30,004 nt of DNA from the NCBI RefSeq assembly GCF_010093595.1, contig NW_022985439.1, positions 1 through 30,004 on the forward strand, read 5' to 3'. Every line of letters begins with the position of its first letter. The stretch's first letter is position 1. This DNA comes from Mytilinidion resinicola (Eukaryota; Ascomycota; Dothideomycetes; Mytilinidiales; Mytilinidiaceae). The position numbers and the translations under genes were made by a program. Positions 11,220 through 24,130 of this stretch are shown piece by piece. The notes below the pieces were generated by a model. The model did not search any database and was not told where the DNA came from. It was given only the letters and a program-made list of their open reading frames with translations.

Positions 11220-12120
11220 GCTTTCTAGAATTCTATATAGATACCTACCTACCCCCCTTTAAAAAATAACCCTTTTTAAACTCTAACTCTATACTTAACC
11301 CTTACTTTCTAACCCTATTTTAAATACTTACTGCCGCCGCCTTTCTAAAATCCTATATAGGCACCTACCTACCCCTTTCTTTTAAAAATAAACTTTTTTA
11401 AACTTTTACTCTATACTTAACACTTGCTTTTTTACCCTACTTTAAATATCTGCTGCTACCGCCTTTCCTTAACCCTATACGGGCACCTACCTACCCCCTT
11501 TTTAAAAATAACCCCTTTTAAACTCCAACTCTATACTTAACCCTTACTTTCTAACCCTACTTTAAATACTTACTACTACTGCTTTTCTAGAATCCTATAT
11601 AGGTACCTACCTACTCTCCCCTTTTTTAAAAATAACCTTTTTTAAACTTTTACTTTATACTTAATACTTACTCTTTTACTCTATTCTAAATATCTGCTAC
11701 TATAGGCTTCTTTTAACCCTATATAGGCACCTACCTACCCTCTTTTTAAAAATAACTTCTTTTAAATTCCGACTCTATACTTAACACCTACTTTTTTATC
11801 CTACTTTAAATATTTACTACTACGGCCTTTCCTTAACCCTATATAGGCATCTACCTACCCCTTTTTTTTAAAAAATACCTCTTTTAAACTCTAACTCTAT
11901 ATTTCCCTTTTACTTTTATACTCTACTTTAAATATCCGCTGCCGCGGCCTTTTCCTAATCCTACACGGGCACCTACCTACCCCCTTTTTTTAAAAATAAA
12001 CTCTTTTAAACTTTTACTTTATACTTAATACTTGCTTTCTTATCCTACTTTAAATATTTGCTGCCGCCGCCTTCCCTTAACCCTATATAGGCACCTATCT
12101 ACCCCCCCTTTAAAACTTTA
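11220..12120. repeat. 122-bp tandem array, block C
   Basis: About 7.4 units of 120-124 bp. The TTTTAAA landmark starts near 11274, 11396, 11516, 11640, 11760, 11882 and 12004, and a partial unit lies at the left edge. The units match those at 1-362 but CACACGGGCACCC has often become TATATAGGCACCT, which is the RIP pattern. The array begins in mid-unit right at the end of copy C'. Confidence 0.9.
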
Positions 12121-15100
12121 ATAACCCTAAACTTCCTATCTCCTAACCTACTCTATAAATCTAATAAATTCCTAATATATTTAATTTAACTCTAATCCAC
12201 CTTATTAAACCTTCCCGCTAAACTATTATAATACGCTCCCCTAATTACTATTACTACCTTTTTTCCACCTTTTTTTTTATATTTCCTTTTTAATAAAATT
12301 TCTAAACTTCTTAGAATACCGCATCTATACTGCGTATACTGCTGCTGCTAACACGCCCTTATACTAACACTTCCTCCCCTATTACTTCTACTACTTTTTA
12401 CGCCCTATATTTTTTTTATAACTCGCGCAAACCCTTTATAGCAACCCGTACTTCTAATACCCTAAAAACGGCGCCTATAATATCTTTACTCCCTTTCCTT
12501 ACGCCTTTTTTATTAGGTTTATCTTTTCTTAAAACATTTTAATTACTACCCGAATATTCTCCGCTTCCGGCTTATTATAATACTAAATCTTATGCCCCTT
12601 ACTTCTTTCCTTCTATACCCAATATTGCTAGCAACCTACCTTTTACTGCTCTATTAATTTAACTAATCTATTTACTTTTAACGCTTCTATTAACTATAAA
12701 CTTGCCTCTCTAATTGCTTATACCTTTTAAACTAATAACTGCTGCTTAAATTCTACTTTCTCTGCAACCGCCTTTTTTTCTATTTAAGGCGTTGCTAGTA
12801 GTATTTCTAATACGCTATCTACTATAGTAACGCCCTATATATTATTATCGGGCTTATCGGCGTCCTTAATTATAACTATCGTGCTAGCGCGTATATTCTA
12901 ATTAATCGAAATAATTTTATTTATATTCCTATTATTAACTACTATATTAGTTATTACTTTAGCTTTTATAACTACCTCCTCTTTATTAATAGCTAAACGC
13001 CCTTAATATTACTAGCATCTCTATTCCTTTTTTTCGTATTCTATTTACCCTTAGTTCCTATCTATTATACTATTAATTTTTTTTTTTATATAACCCCTAC
13101 CTATAATAAATTCCTATATTTCCTTTTTAACGTTTTTTCTAAAATCCTGCTTATAAACAACGCCCTTTTTATCTATTTAAAATCTATATATAATTATTAC
13201 TTTACTCTTCCGCCTATTACGCCCTGCTCTTCCGCTCTCCTGCACGTAATACCGTATTTTTCAAATTATTCTAATATATACTACCGCTCGAATTATTAGC
13301 GTATTAATACCTAACTCTAATATATTTATAGCCGTAAACACCTGCTATTACCCTTCTATTAACTGCTTTACTAACTTACTTTTTTCCTTGCTACTTCCTA
13401 TATTTTAGTAGAAATAAACGCACTCTAAAACTTCTGCTAATTAAACTATCTTCTTTACTATATCGTAATATATAATTACCTGCCCCTTTATATACTTCTG
13501 CTTTAAACTTTCTACTAACTTAATAATTGCGTTCTTTTCCTTTTATATATTATATTATTAAATACGGTATATAATATTTTTCCGCGTTATTAGCCCCCGA
13601 AACTACTGGCATTTTTCCCTAGCTGGCAACCCTATTAATTAAATAAATTCCTTCTCTTTTTAGGGCTAGATTATTGCTGTTAAATATACTAACTGCGTTT
13701 TTATTATAACTAAATTCCTTAATACTAATATCCTGCTCTTCTACCCGCCTACTAAATCTAAAATTACGTGGTATTCGTTAATTATAATCCGGTCTAACCG
13801 TTCTATTAACCGCTATTAGTTAATAAAATTGCTAAATGCCTTCCTAACCGCTAACTCCGGCGTAACTAATATAACCTGCGCCTATTCTTACGGACTTTAA
13901 CTATTCTATTTAACGCAACCGATGCCGGCTTTATTATAATAGTTTTTTATATCCTTCTATAATAATACTAATAGTATAACTACTACTATTACGCCTGTTA
14001 AATATAATACTAGTAATATAAACAAAACGCTTTTGCCTCTATCTATACCTATAATAGCAACTACCGGGCTTTTATAGTATATAATAGCCTTTAATACTAG
14101 TCTTTATATACCCTAAAATTCGGCCTTTTTACCTACTAATACTTTTAACTACTATTCCGCATCTACTAATTTTATTATCTTCCACTTTTAATATTTCTCC
14201 TTAATAGCCTTTTTTCTATTAGCTGCTATGCGGGTTCCTTTTTTTAGCTTAGTCTGTATTATATATAAGAACTGCAAAAACTAATACTACTTTATACTAA
14301 CCCTCTACAACTATACCCTTTTTATTTTAGTGCTAAATATTAACTCTATAATTAACCGACTGTATATTCCTTTTCTAATTCTAGATCTATAGCCGGTTTA
14401 GATATTAAATACTTTATCTTTATTATCCGAATTATTTTTATCGCCCTATACTACCGCCTTTATAACCGCCTTAGAATTAATATATCGACGGTATATAGCC
14501 TTAGTGCTGTATCTCTATACTATAATATTTAACTTAACCCCTATTTATCGTAATAATACTTCTTATAATACTATCTTTAAACGGTTGGAATTCTATTTTT
14601 TAGGTAATAGAACTATGTTTTTTCCCCCTTTATTCTTAGCAATGTTTTTAGTTTCTTTTATTGCTTTATATTTTTCTTCTTCTTACTCTTTATCCTTTTT
14701 TTTATCCTCCTCTTCTTCGTCCTTTTTATTTTCTGCACTTACTATATTATTAATTTAAACCCGCCTCTACTTCCTCTATAGTATTATCTAACCCTTTTCG
14801 GGCTTAGGCTCCTATATAAATAGACTAATCTCTGCTAGTTAACCGCCCTATATACTTTTTAACCTTTGCTAAAATAGTAATACTAACTATAAATAATATA
14901 CTACTAATTCGCCTACTGCGTGTAGTAAATATCGGTGGATAACTTTAGCCTTTCTACTAACTTCTATACCTTTATAGTATACCGTTATATATACTACTAA
15001 CCCGTTCTTAATAAAAATCCCCCTACTATTACTATTTAGGCTATTTTAATACTGCACTATTATTAACTCTATTCTACGCGCTGGCAACCTACTTGTTATA

Positions 15101-17261
15101 TATACTAACGCTGCTAAATACTGCCGGAATATTTGTATTGCTTATATATACTTTTTAATCTCCTTCCCCTTCTATACTAACCCTTACTTGCCTTTTACTA
15201 CTATAGCGGCTGCTAGGTTACTAGCTCTAATATTAATAAACCTTTCCCTAATCTTCTACTTTTAGCTAACCTAATTACTTAACCACCTCTTTCTATACAC
15301 GCCTTTAAACCCTAACTCTTAATTTTACGGGTTTTTAATAAAACTCTATTTTAACTATTACTCGGCTAGGTTATCTACTAAATACGCCTAATTAATAGCT
15401 AGCAATATAACAGGTTTCTATCTACTTAACAGCTCCTATATAACTTAGTTAACCTCTTTTAATAATAGTAAATCCTAGTGCAACTTAACCCGGGCTATTT
15501 CTACTAACCTATAAACTATTAAACGCAACTAGGGTATACTAAATTAAATATTACTATATAATAACGTATTATCTATCCACTTAATTACGCCTTTAGTATT
15601 AGTAGTATACCGGATTTTTATTCTATACGCCTTTAACCGCTGCAACTAATCTATAGAGTGTAGTATTCTGCTATATTAAACTAATATTATAAACCGGTCT
15701 GCTATCTCTTATATAAATTTAAAATACGCCGGCGCTATTTCCTTAGCGTTTTTCTGGCTAAAATGCTCCTTCTATTATATATCCGCCGCGTGCTTTTTAC
15801 GCATTTTTATAGCCTAATATAAAACTAATATACGGGATATATTAATAATAGCTGCAATCTTAGGCGTATACGTTAACGCGCTTTCCTAACTATATTGCTA
15901 GCTAATACCTAAAACGGCTATACCGCTAATTAATGCGCTGGTGTACTTATTATCCGTGAATAGGTAGTCTAACAACGCTAATATAAATGCTAAAACGGCC
16001 TTCTCTAACTTTTTTTACTCCTTCTCGTTAATTATATAACTATTATTGCTATTACTGCTATTATTGCTAATATTACTATTATTACTATCCTCCTTTTTAT
16101 CCTGCCCTACTATTATTTTAATCTTTGCCAACGCTAACCCTTATTTACCTATTAACCTAAATACTAGCCTCTAGTTCTAGATATCGCCCTTACTTTCCAA
16201 CTTTTCTATCTTTTTACTATAAATCGGCTCTATTCTGCGAGATCTTTAAATATAACGGATAATAGCTAACTAACACGCGCTGTATTTAACTATTGTTTTG
16301 CCCGTCTAGCGTGCGCTAAACGGCTTCTTATTTATTTCGTTGCCGGTTTTATATTAATTAATATAATTTATAGCTACTAATCTAACCACGCTAGCTTTAG
16401 ATGCTTACTGCGCCTTCTAAATTACTATCTTAACTATAAAACACAAATTAGCTAATACTTCCTCTTTTTTCTCGGGCTTACGCATTAACAACTCTAACTA
16501 CTCGCTATTTAATCTTTTTAAATGCTTTGCCTATCCGGCGCGGTTTAACTATATATTAACCTTAAATCGGTTATTATCGGCCTGGATTTAACTGCTCGCT
16601 TCCTTATCGGCTTTTTTAATATTAATTATTACCTGTATAAATACGGCCTTTAATACCTTCTAGATAGGATTCTTTTATTCTTCTCTCTCGGCGGCTGGGT
16701 TATGCGCGTTTACCTGGAACAATCGGGCTAATAACGCCTTACTGCTAAATTTCTAGTAATATACGCCAACTTCCTATATCTTCGCCCGCTATATAATACT
16801 CTACTGCCTTTAGTAATAATATCCTTACTTTTATAGATTTTCCTACCTATACTCCTTTTTATAATAGGTCTATATATTTTATAAACTGCGCACTATAGCT
16901 CTATATAGCTGGTTGTTTTTATAGGTTCCTAAATATTTTAATCCGTTATACTAAATAGGTAAATATAGCACAGGTTTAGTAGTAGGTGCTGGGAAAACAA
17001 TCTGCCTATTATTCTAAGCCTAATCTTCTATATCTGCTACAGCCTTTTATATAGATTTTCGTGTTGCTAATATTAATTCCTAGTAGTGCTTAGTTAAATG
17101 CATTTATAACTGCGTTTTAGTAATACTGTAGCTATAAACTCGGTAAACTATAATATAGTACTGCAGGATATACTCGAAAATTCGGGTGAATTATTCTATA
17201 GCGTTTAATATAATTACTACGATAATTACTATAACGGATTCACGGTTTAATATAATAATAG
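12121..17261 (-). pseudogene. TLH-like OrsD-finger/RecQ-type helicase, copy C, heavily RIP-damaged
   Basis: This is a second full-length copy of the copy A gene. From motif VI (13212) through the finger (17134-17145) to the block end (17854) the offset from copy A is a constant 11751, so the 4.6 kb differ by substitutions without net insertion or deletion; the extreme 3' end is shifted by 6 bp. Nearly all differences are transitions of the RIP type. Key residues are lost: the finger pair CRVC reads YRVY, motif I reads GIDRGKS, motif II reads INEYHV, and the C-terminal CWECGL reads Y*KYGL. Motif VI still begins QESGRAGRN. Far fewer open stretches remain than in copy A. Confidence 0.82.
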
Positions 17262-17854
17262 GATAATAGAATATTAGATAATAGATAATTAATAAACGTG
17301 TTAATCGCCGTGTTAATAGCGGCCGGACGTGCTTTTAACTACTATTACCGCTACTTAGACCCTTCCCAACGCCTCCTGCTTTTAGCTACCTAGATTATTA
17401 CACTTATTACTTAACTATATATCTAAAAAATCTATTTATAACTTTATATACCTAAGTGCAACTAGTAGTATAGTAGGTCCTAATTTCCGGGTACCTAGGG
17501 CTTATAAATAGCTTACAACAACTATATCTATTACGAACTTTAGGTACTTAACTACTTTTCTACGTTCGCGCCTTAACTATAATTGCTGCGCACGGCCATA
17601 AATATTATTACAACCCTAACTACCCTAACGCGACGATAATAATATAATCTAATAGTCGTATTATTAATCCGAATAGTGTATTTAATGCGCAATAGTCGAT
17701 AACTTGCCTGCAGCGTTGGAACTAGCAAATTCGGTTAGGGTTTACCACAGTATAATTTGATTTTCGTTTCTAAATTATATTATTACAGCGCACAGTTTAG
17801 TTTTAAATTATAATATAGTATATACTATAATATATTTTACCTATAGGTTAATAG
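17262..17854. other. conserved 5' flank of block C
   Basis: This third copy of the 5' flank ends in CTATAGGTTAATAG. It is followed at once by a truncated LINE. The palindrome seen in copy A has decayed to TATAGTATATACTA here. No gene is seen. Confidence 0.75.
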
Positions 17855-19411
17855 AGCTCCGTGTGCTTAAAGTCTAGGTAAATTCTAAACTTAAATAGGG
17901 CCCGTATATACGCATTATAAAGGAAAAAGCTATAGTATAAATAGGAGCCCTTATACGGCTAATAGTATTAATATAGAGCGTAAGCTTCTAAAAAGCACAG
18001 TATATATACTTAGCAGTTATTAGGCCGGTTCTTATATATAGGTGTACTACCTAGTTTCCAACGCTAGGTATAAAGGAATAAATTAGTAAAGCGAAGATTA
18101 AATAACTTAAAATAGCCTAGAACTACTGCCTCCGTGCTATTACAGGGGCGTATAAAATAACAGATATTAAAATACTTAAATATAAGACCTTTTACCCCCT
18201 TTTAAGGCTTAAGCTAAAGGAACTTATAGTAGTATATACGGACTGTATACGCGCAGGCTAGGTTAGAAAGTATATTAAAACTATATACTATACTATTAGA
18301 AATCCTATTAAAAGATACTATAAGCCTAGGAAAACGCCTAAATATAAGCTAAGCCGGTATAATATACTAAAAAGGCTTATAGTTAAGGCTATAGTACTAG
18401 CCCTAAGGTATAAAAGGTAGTTAGATAACTTATATAAGCTTTTAAGATAAAAAGTAATATAAGAAGCGTATAAAGAAAGGTAGAGGGATAAATAGAAGGC
18501 CTATAGAAAGAAATAAAAGGGCCCTTCTATACTAGCCCTTAATATAAAATAGAATAAAAATTAGGCAACTAAATACTATAAGCTTATAAAAGTAAAAAGC
18601 TTAATTATTACGCTTTTATAAACGGAATATATAGGGCTTAATATATACCTACACCGTATAAGGGTGCCTAATTACCCTTTACCTATATACCCCTGCAGGT
18701 ATATACTATAGTTTCTAAAGTATATAGTAATATACTATAAATAATACTATAATAGCAGAGGTAATATATTTTTTAAGGCTAGAATAAAAATATATATACA
18801 GCTGTACAAAAACTATAAAGGAAATAAGGCTGTTTTATAATAGTTCCTGCACTAGATAGACCTTCTACCCTACCTCTCTATAGCTAGAGAAATAGCAACG
18901 GAAAAGCTAGCTATATAGCTAGCTAACTTATATAGCCACGCCCTAAAAACAGAACTATATATACGCATATATATTATATAACTATAGGCACGCCTATAAT
19001 AGGGCAACCCCCCTAATTTCCTATTATTTTTTAATTTAATACCTTAGCTTTTAAGAAAAAAGGGCACGCGCGTATAGTAAAGGCACGCGCGCCCTAACGC
19101 GGACCCCGGACCTTACTAACCTTCTAGATACTATATAACCCTAGAACCTAAAGCCTATAGATACTAGATTAATTCTAAAGAATATATTAAAATAGCTTAC
19201 TCTATAGTAATACTTATAGAGCTGCTATACGTTCTCTATAGCTGCGCAGAAATAAAAGAAACGTAAAGCGTTATATACTATAGAAAATAAGGTTTTCACC
19301 TAACTGCTATAGAGTAAACGGTTTCCCTTTATAAATAAAACCTAGATAGTACTGCTATATAAACTCTAATAGGAGCTAAATCGGCCTAATAGAACCTAAT
19401 AATAATAATAT
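17855..19411 (+). mobile_element. Tad-like LINE, 5'-truncated copy
   Basis: This is the 3' part of a non-LTR retrotransposon. The plus-strand frame starting at 17854 opens with LRVLKV*VNSKLK*GPYIR, the segment that follows the catalytic motif in LINE reverse transcriptases, then FFPTLGIKE-like and LRAITGAYK segments with stops only at likely Gln/Trp sites. A degraded C-terminal zinc knuckle appears around 18690-18770 in the next frame. About 400 bp of non-coding 3' sequence follows, and the element ends in (TAA)n at 19398-19411, as LINEs of this class do. The reverse transcriptase core is missing, as expected from 5' truncation during insertion. A second copy lies inverted at 27953-30004. Confidence 0.75.
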
Positions 19412-19489
19412 ATTAGTATAAAAGTATATAATATTAGATATCCTATTTTAATAATATATACAGCTATAAAGCCTAGAAATTAGCTTTAG
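19412..19489. other. short spacer after LINE tail
   Basis: TA-rich sequence between the LINE tail and the next coding trace. Nothing is recognised in it. Confidence 0.4.
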
Positions 19490-20210
19490 CGCGAAAATCG
19501 ACTATTTTAAAAAGGAAAATACTAATCTAGTATAAGACTTATATAAGTAGAGAAAAAGTGCTATTATAGAAGCGGAACGCCGATAGCTAGCGGAAGATTA
19601 GGTCCGTTAGTTATATAATACTACCTAGCAACTTTAAGAGCAGGTTTAGCGTTATAAAGTATCTATAAAGTATTATAAAAGTTGCGTTTTAGCGTGCTTT
19701 AAAGGGCTTAATAAAGTCCTTTCTATATTATAGGAGCTAAAGGCAGAAGTATTCTTAAAAGGCCCTAAATAAAAAGTATTTAAGCGCTATAAGTGCTTTA
19801 TATCGGGAAATATTAACCTTAGCGTATTCTATTATAGAAGAAATTAAATTTATCTTTAGGATTAGGTCTAGGAGTTAGGTATATAAGGTTAAGAAATATT
19901 ATCTTAAAATTAAGGCTTAGATATATCTAATCCCCGCTTATTTAAGCGCTGGAGTACAGCCTATCTATTTTATAGTATAAGCAACAGGCGTATAAAATAT
20001 ATTATTTTATTAGTAGTTATATTCCGCAAATTATATATATTATATTACTAAGCTTTAGAAAAGGATAAGTATACTAGTATATATAGGCGAGTCTCCTAAG
20101 TATAGTTTTAGAATATTGCGAAGCTATAGCTAAATAAGTTAATAAGCCTAATTTAGTATATAAGTATATTACTCTAGTATTCTCTACTAAAAAATTACTA
20201 GAATAAAATT
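19490..20210 (+). pseudogene. unrecognised decayed coding trace
   Basis: One plus-strand frame (for example codons starting at 19521) reads for about 230 codons with stops only of the TAA/TAG type. It includes an acidic/basic helical-looking stretch, SAIIEAERR*LAED, and later SCVLACFKGLNKVLSIL and SNPRLFKRWSTAYLF. The balanced Glu/Arg/Lys content suggests a coiled region. I do not recognise the family. It may belong to the same gene or element as the longer trace downstream, but the 84-bp repeat lies between them. Confidence 0.35.
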
Positions 20211-20240
20211 AACTAAAAAACAGAAACTATAATTTTTTTT

Positions 20241-20430
20241 ATAGCCTTTCTCTTAGTTTTTTCTTCTAAGCTTACTATATCCTAACTAATAGACAGATAC
20301 TTCCCTTAGTATAGACGGTTTTTTATAGCCTTTTTTTTAGTTTCTTCCCCTAAGCTTACTATATCCTAACTAATAGATAAATACCTTCCTTAGTATAGAT
20401 GTTTTTTTATAGTCTTCCTTTTTATTTTCC
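20241..20430. repeat. 84-bp tandem duplication
   Basis: Two full 84-bp units (20241-20324 and 20325-20408) and the start of a third (from 20409). Each begins ATAGCC or ATAGTC and contains CTTACTATATCCTAACTAATAGA and CTTAGTATAGA. The units differ at a few positions. No known repeat family is recognised. Confidence 0.8.
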
Positions 20431-20879
20431 TATAGGCACTTCCTTAACCTGCTTATTACTACCTAAAAGAAATAACCCCCCCTTAGCGCGTGCAGGAATA
20501 ATAACAGCTAATTTCTAGTCTGCTAGAATAAAACTCTAGTAAAAATTTAAGTCTAGTCTAGAATTACTTTTTCCTTAAAGGTAACCTTAAGAAAAAAGGT
20601 TTAAAAATATAATACTGGAATTTTTAACCTAATAGTAACTAGTAATATCTAAGCTATCTCCTTAATTACTAGTGTCCTATTAAATACTAGTATATAATAT
20701 AATAGTAAAGCTTAAAAATCCTGTATTACTAAAAGATAATATAATACTAAACTTTTTAAGGTTATTTTCTAAATTACTAGTAGTCTCCGGGTTGCTTAAA
20801 GATAATAGTACTATAGTTATATAGGACTTTAAGTTGTATTATCCTATTAAGGTCTTCCGTTTTTTTTTTTTATCTTTTA
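20431..20879. other. TA-rich spacer, no assignable feature
   Basis: A frame consistent with coding can be followed in parts, but not convincingly. No repeat, RNA gene or known motif is seen. Confidence 0.3.
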
Positions 20880-23800
20880 CTTATCTATTAAGGTTATAAA
20901 TATTTAAGAAGAATAGTTAACAAATTTACTTTTAGATACCTTATTATTAGAATAGGAATAGGTGGAGTCGGAACTAGATATCTAAGTTTTAAGTAACGCG
21001 GCGCTTTTTTTCTTTTCTTTTGCGGGCTCTATTCTATAAATATTATAAAAATAGTATTATAAATCTTAAATTAGTAGACGTAGTCCTTTATATACTAGGT
21101 GCAGATATTCCTATTCTACTGCTTTAGACTTTAATAGTTTTTAGAAATCGGGGTTAAGATTTTTTTACTACCGAAATCGGTAGAAAAATTAGTATATTTA
21201 TTTATCGGCTGTTTAACTCGGATTTCTAAGGCGAAAAGGGCTAAACCCGGGCGTTATAATAGCGTAACGGAAGGTAAGCGGCTCGTATTATAGTAGGATA
21301 GTCTCTAGCCGATCTATATAGTATTAGTAGTATATAGTCCACTTATTTTTATCTATAATCTATTTCTTATATTAGAAACAGAATTATATATAACTAGTAC
21401 TAGACTTATAAGCCCTTTTTATATATTAGTAAATATAAAACCATTTCTTATTAGGCTTTAGACTACGAAAAACGTTTTATTAGATATAATATAATCCTAT
21501 TTAGCTTTAGAAATAGCTACTTACCTATCTATAAACGTAGAATAAACTAGATATTAGCCGTTTTTTAGCCGTATATATAAATAATATGCATTTTAACAAT
21601 TTTATTAGTATAAACAGACTAAGCTATAAATAATCTTTTTACCTATTTTACTTCTAAAAACAGTAGGTATAAATAGAGCTTCTACTAAGAAGTTGCGCTC
21701 CGGTAGTAGGTAACGTATACGGCTAAAGAGGGTATAATTAAAGTCCTCTAGTTTATATAGATATATTATTCCGGTTTTAAAGCTTTACCGGAGTTTTTTA
21801 AGCTTTATAACTATAAGCTATTATTTTTGCTTATAAAGTTCTTATTACTTTTTTTAGAGTTTATTTTTCCTTTTTTTTACGTTAGTCCCTTTAATTTACT
21901 ATATTAGAAATTAGATCTTATTATTAATTGCAGTAAAATCCGGACGCTGCTTAAGATTATACTGCTTTTTAGCGGGTAGAAACTGCTATAGCTGCGGCTA
22001 TCTGCGCAGAGATATTAAGCGCCAGCCTTTAATATAATTCCTTTAGAATTCTATACCTAGGAAACTCTCCTAACTATCTACTATACTTATTATATATATA
22101 TAGGACTAATAAAAAATAGTAGGGTTTTTCTGCCCCGCAAATTTTATTTACTTATCGACAGAGTAGCTATTATTTTCCTATAGTATTAGCGGATTATAAG
22201 GCAGAAGTAAGTAAAATACAGCTATAACTACTATATACTATCCGCTTTAATTAGTGCTTTTCTGCGAATATTATAGACCTTTATTTCTCTTTTAAACCTA
22301 GTATATACTAACTATTAACCCAGGCTTATATTAAATACTATTGCTATAAAACCTTTTCTAGTAGCACCTGCGCTATTTATTATTTAGTAGAAGTATATAT
22401 TAAGTATCTTCCGCTTCTATTTAAGAATAGCATATTCTATTTTTAGCTTAGAGCAAACCTTTAGAATATCCTCTAAAGTTTTATAATCTTAAAAGGCACC
22501 TGCTACTAAAGCTATTGCTAGAAGAAATATTATAGAATTAAATAGAGGTGTTAGGTTTATAGCTGGAAAAAAGTTGTATTGCTATTAATAAAGTTATATA
22601 GAAAGGAGAAAAGCTCCGGCTACAGGCCTGCTATATAGTTAAGCGCGCGCTAGCAGGCGCCGGTAGAACTCCGGGCGCCGGAAAAACCCTTAGCCCGAGA
22701 TTACGTAACGTCTATATATATAATAATCCGAGGCCTTAATAACTACTAAAAGAATACTAAGGAACAATATAATAAGAAGTATAGTTATACCTTTATATAG
22801 GGTATATTACAGTCTGTTAATAATAGAATTATTAGTTATTAAGCTCGACTATATTATAATAGCATAAAATAGCAGCAATTAAACCTTTCCTAGATTAGAA
22901 TATTACTCATACCTTTCGCTTTTTCTCTGCAGATACTTATATTACTAGAACTCTAGTAGGGCTAGAGGAAAATTATATATTATTACCTTAATCGGCTACC
23001 TTCTACTAGACAGCTATTATAATATTCTAATAATATATTATATTTAGCATTTAATATTTTAGCGCGAGTATAGTATACTAACTTTATAGTAAACACTAAC
23101 TATTTCTTTAATCCTTGCTAAAGTAAAGGCATATATATATATACTATTTATATTTATTACTCTTATTCCGTTATACTTATAGTTATACTAATTATTGCTC
23201 TATAAAAATCCGATTAATATTTTATAATTCGATTTTATTAGGAAGCTGTGCTCTTAGTGCTTATTATTTAGACCGATATCTTTCTTAAAATCTCCGAAAA
23301 TATACTAAAGAATTTTAGTAAAGTTAAAATAGGTTCTGTTATCGCAATAGGATATAGTAGCTAGTAGAAGATAATAAGTAAAGGGTTAAAATATACTAAT
23401 ATTTTTTACTGTTTTTTTAACGTGCAGAGGAATATCTATACTAGTCTTGCGCATCTATATTAAATAAAATCGTCGCTAGTAGTTAAAGATAGTTTTATTG
23501 TTCGACCGCTCTCGCCCACCGTTTCTATACGTAACTAGCCCTAGAAATATAATAAATTCTTTTGCAGTTTAGGTATTATAAGAATTAGCCCCCGGGTTAG
23601 CTATCTTATATCTATATAGATAAAAACAATTAGCAGCTATACGCTTATATTAGTAGAATAGTAAGCTAAGAATATACTATATCTAAATATTCTATATATA
23701 TATATACAGTACTTCTGTCTTTTTATATAGAGGTCTAAAAACAGGTAAGCTATTAATACGAGTTTTCTTATTATTAAACCCGTTATTACGAGCTTTTTAG

Positions 23801-24000
23801 ACTAAGTTAGCAGCTAATATCTTTCGCCCGCCTATTATAAAGTATAGTATAATAGTAATTAATAGTAGGGGAGATAAGGTTAAGGTAAAGAATATAAGGT
23901 GAAAAAGAAGAAAAATAAGAAGAGTAATAAGAAAAAGTATAAAAAAGACGAGAATAAAAACGTAAAAGAACGCTAATAGGAACTAGGAGGTAGAGAACTA
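20880..24000 (+). pseudogene. large unrecognised decayed ORF
   Basis: A plus-strand reading of about 1,000 codons can be followed from 20890 (with NLLLDTLLLE*E*VESELD), shifting frame near 21010, then holding one frame (codons starting at 21020, 22022 and 22613) to about 23900. Stops in the main stretch are overwhelmingly TAA/TAG, as RIP of Gln and Trp codons would give. Landmarks are DVVLYILGADIPILLL, ISKYKTISY, PRKFYLLIDRVAIIFL, an Arg-rich stretch ARASRRR*NSGRRKNP near 22640-22700, PGLAILYLYR, and a Lys/Arg-rich C-terminal end near 23880-23960. It is as large as the other transposon genes here and lies among them, so an element protein is likely, but I cannot name the family. An intron may explain the frame change. 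Confidence 0.4.
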
Positions 24001-24130
24001 TAAAAAGAAGCTTATTTCTACACCCTTACTACTTAGTACTTTAGCAGCATATTTAAAAGGGGGCGTATTTTAGCTTACTGCTAAAACCTGCTACTATATA
24101 GAGTATATAACTTCCAGGTATATAAAGTAT

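Noticed and set aside
24050..24070. Possible polypurine tract and LTR start (AAAAGGGGGCG)
   Set aside because: No matching second LTR was found upstream or downstream, and no reverse transcriptase or integrase motifs precede it.
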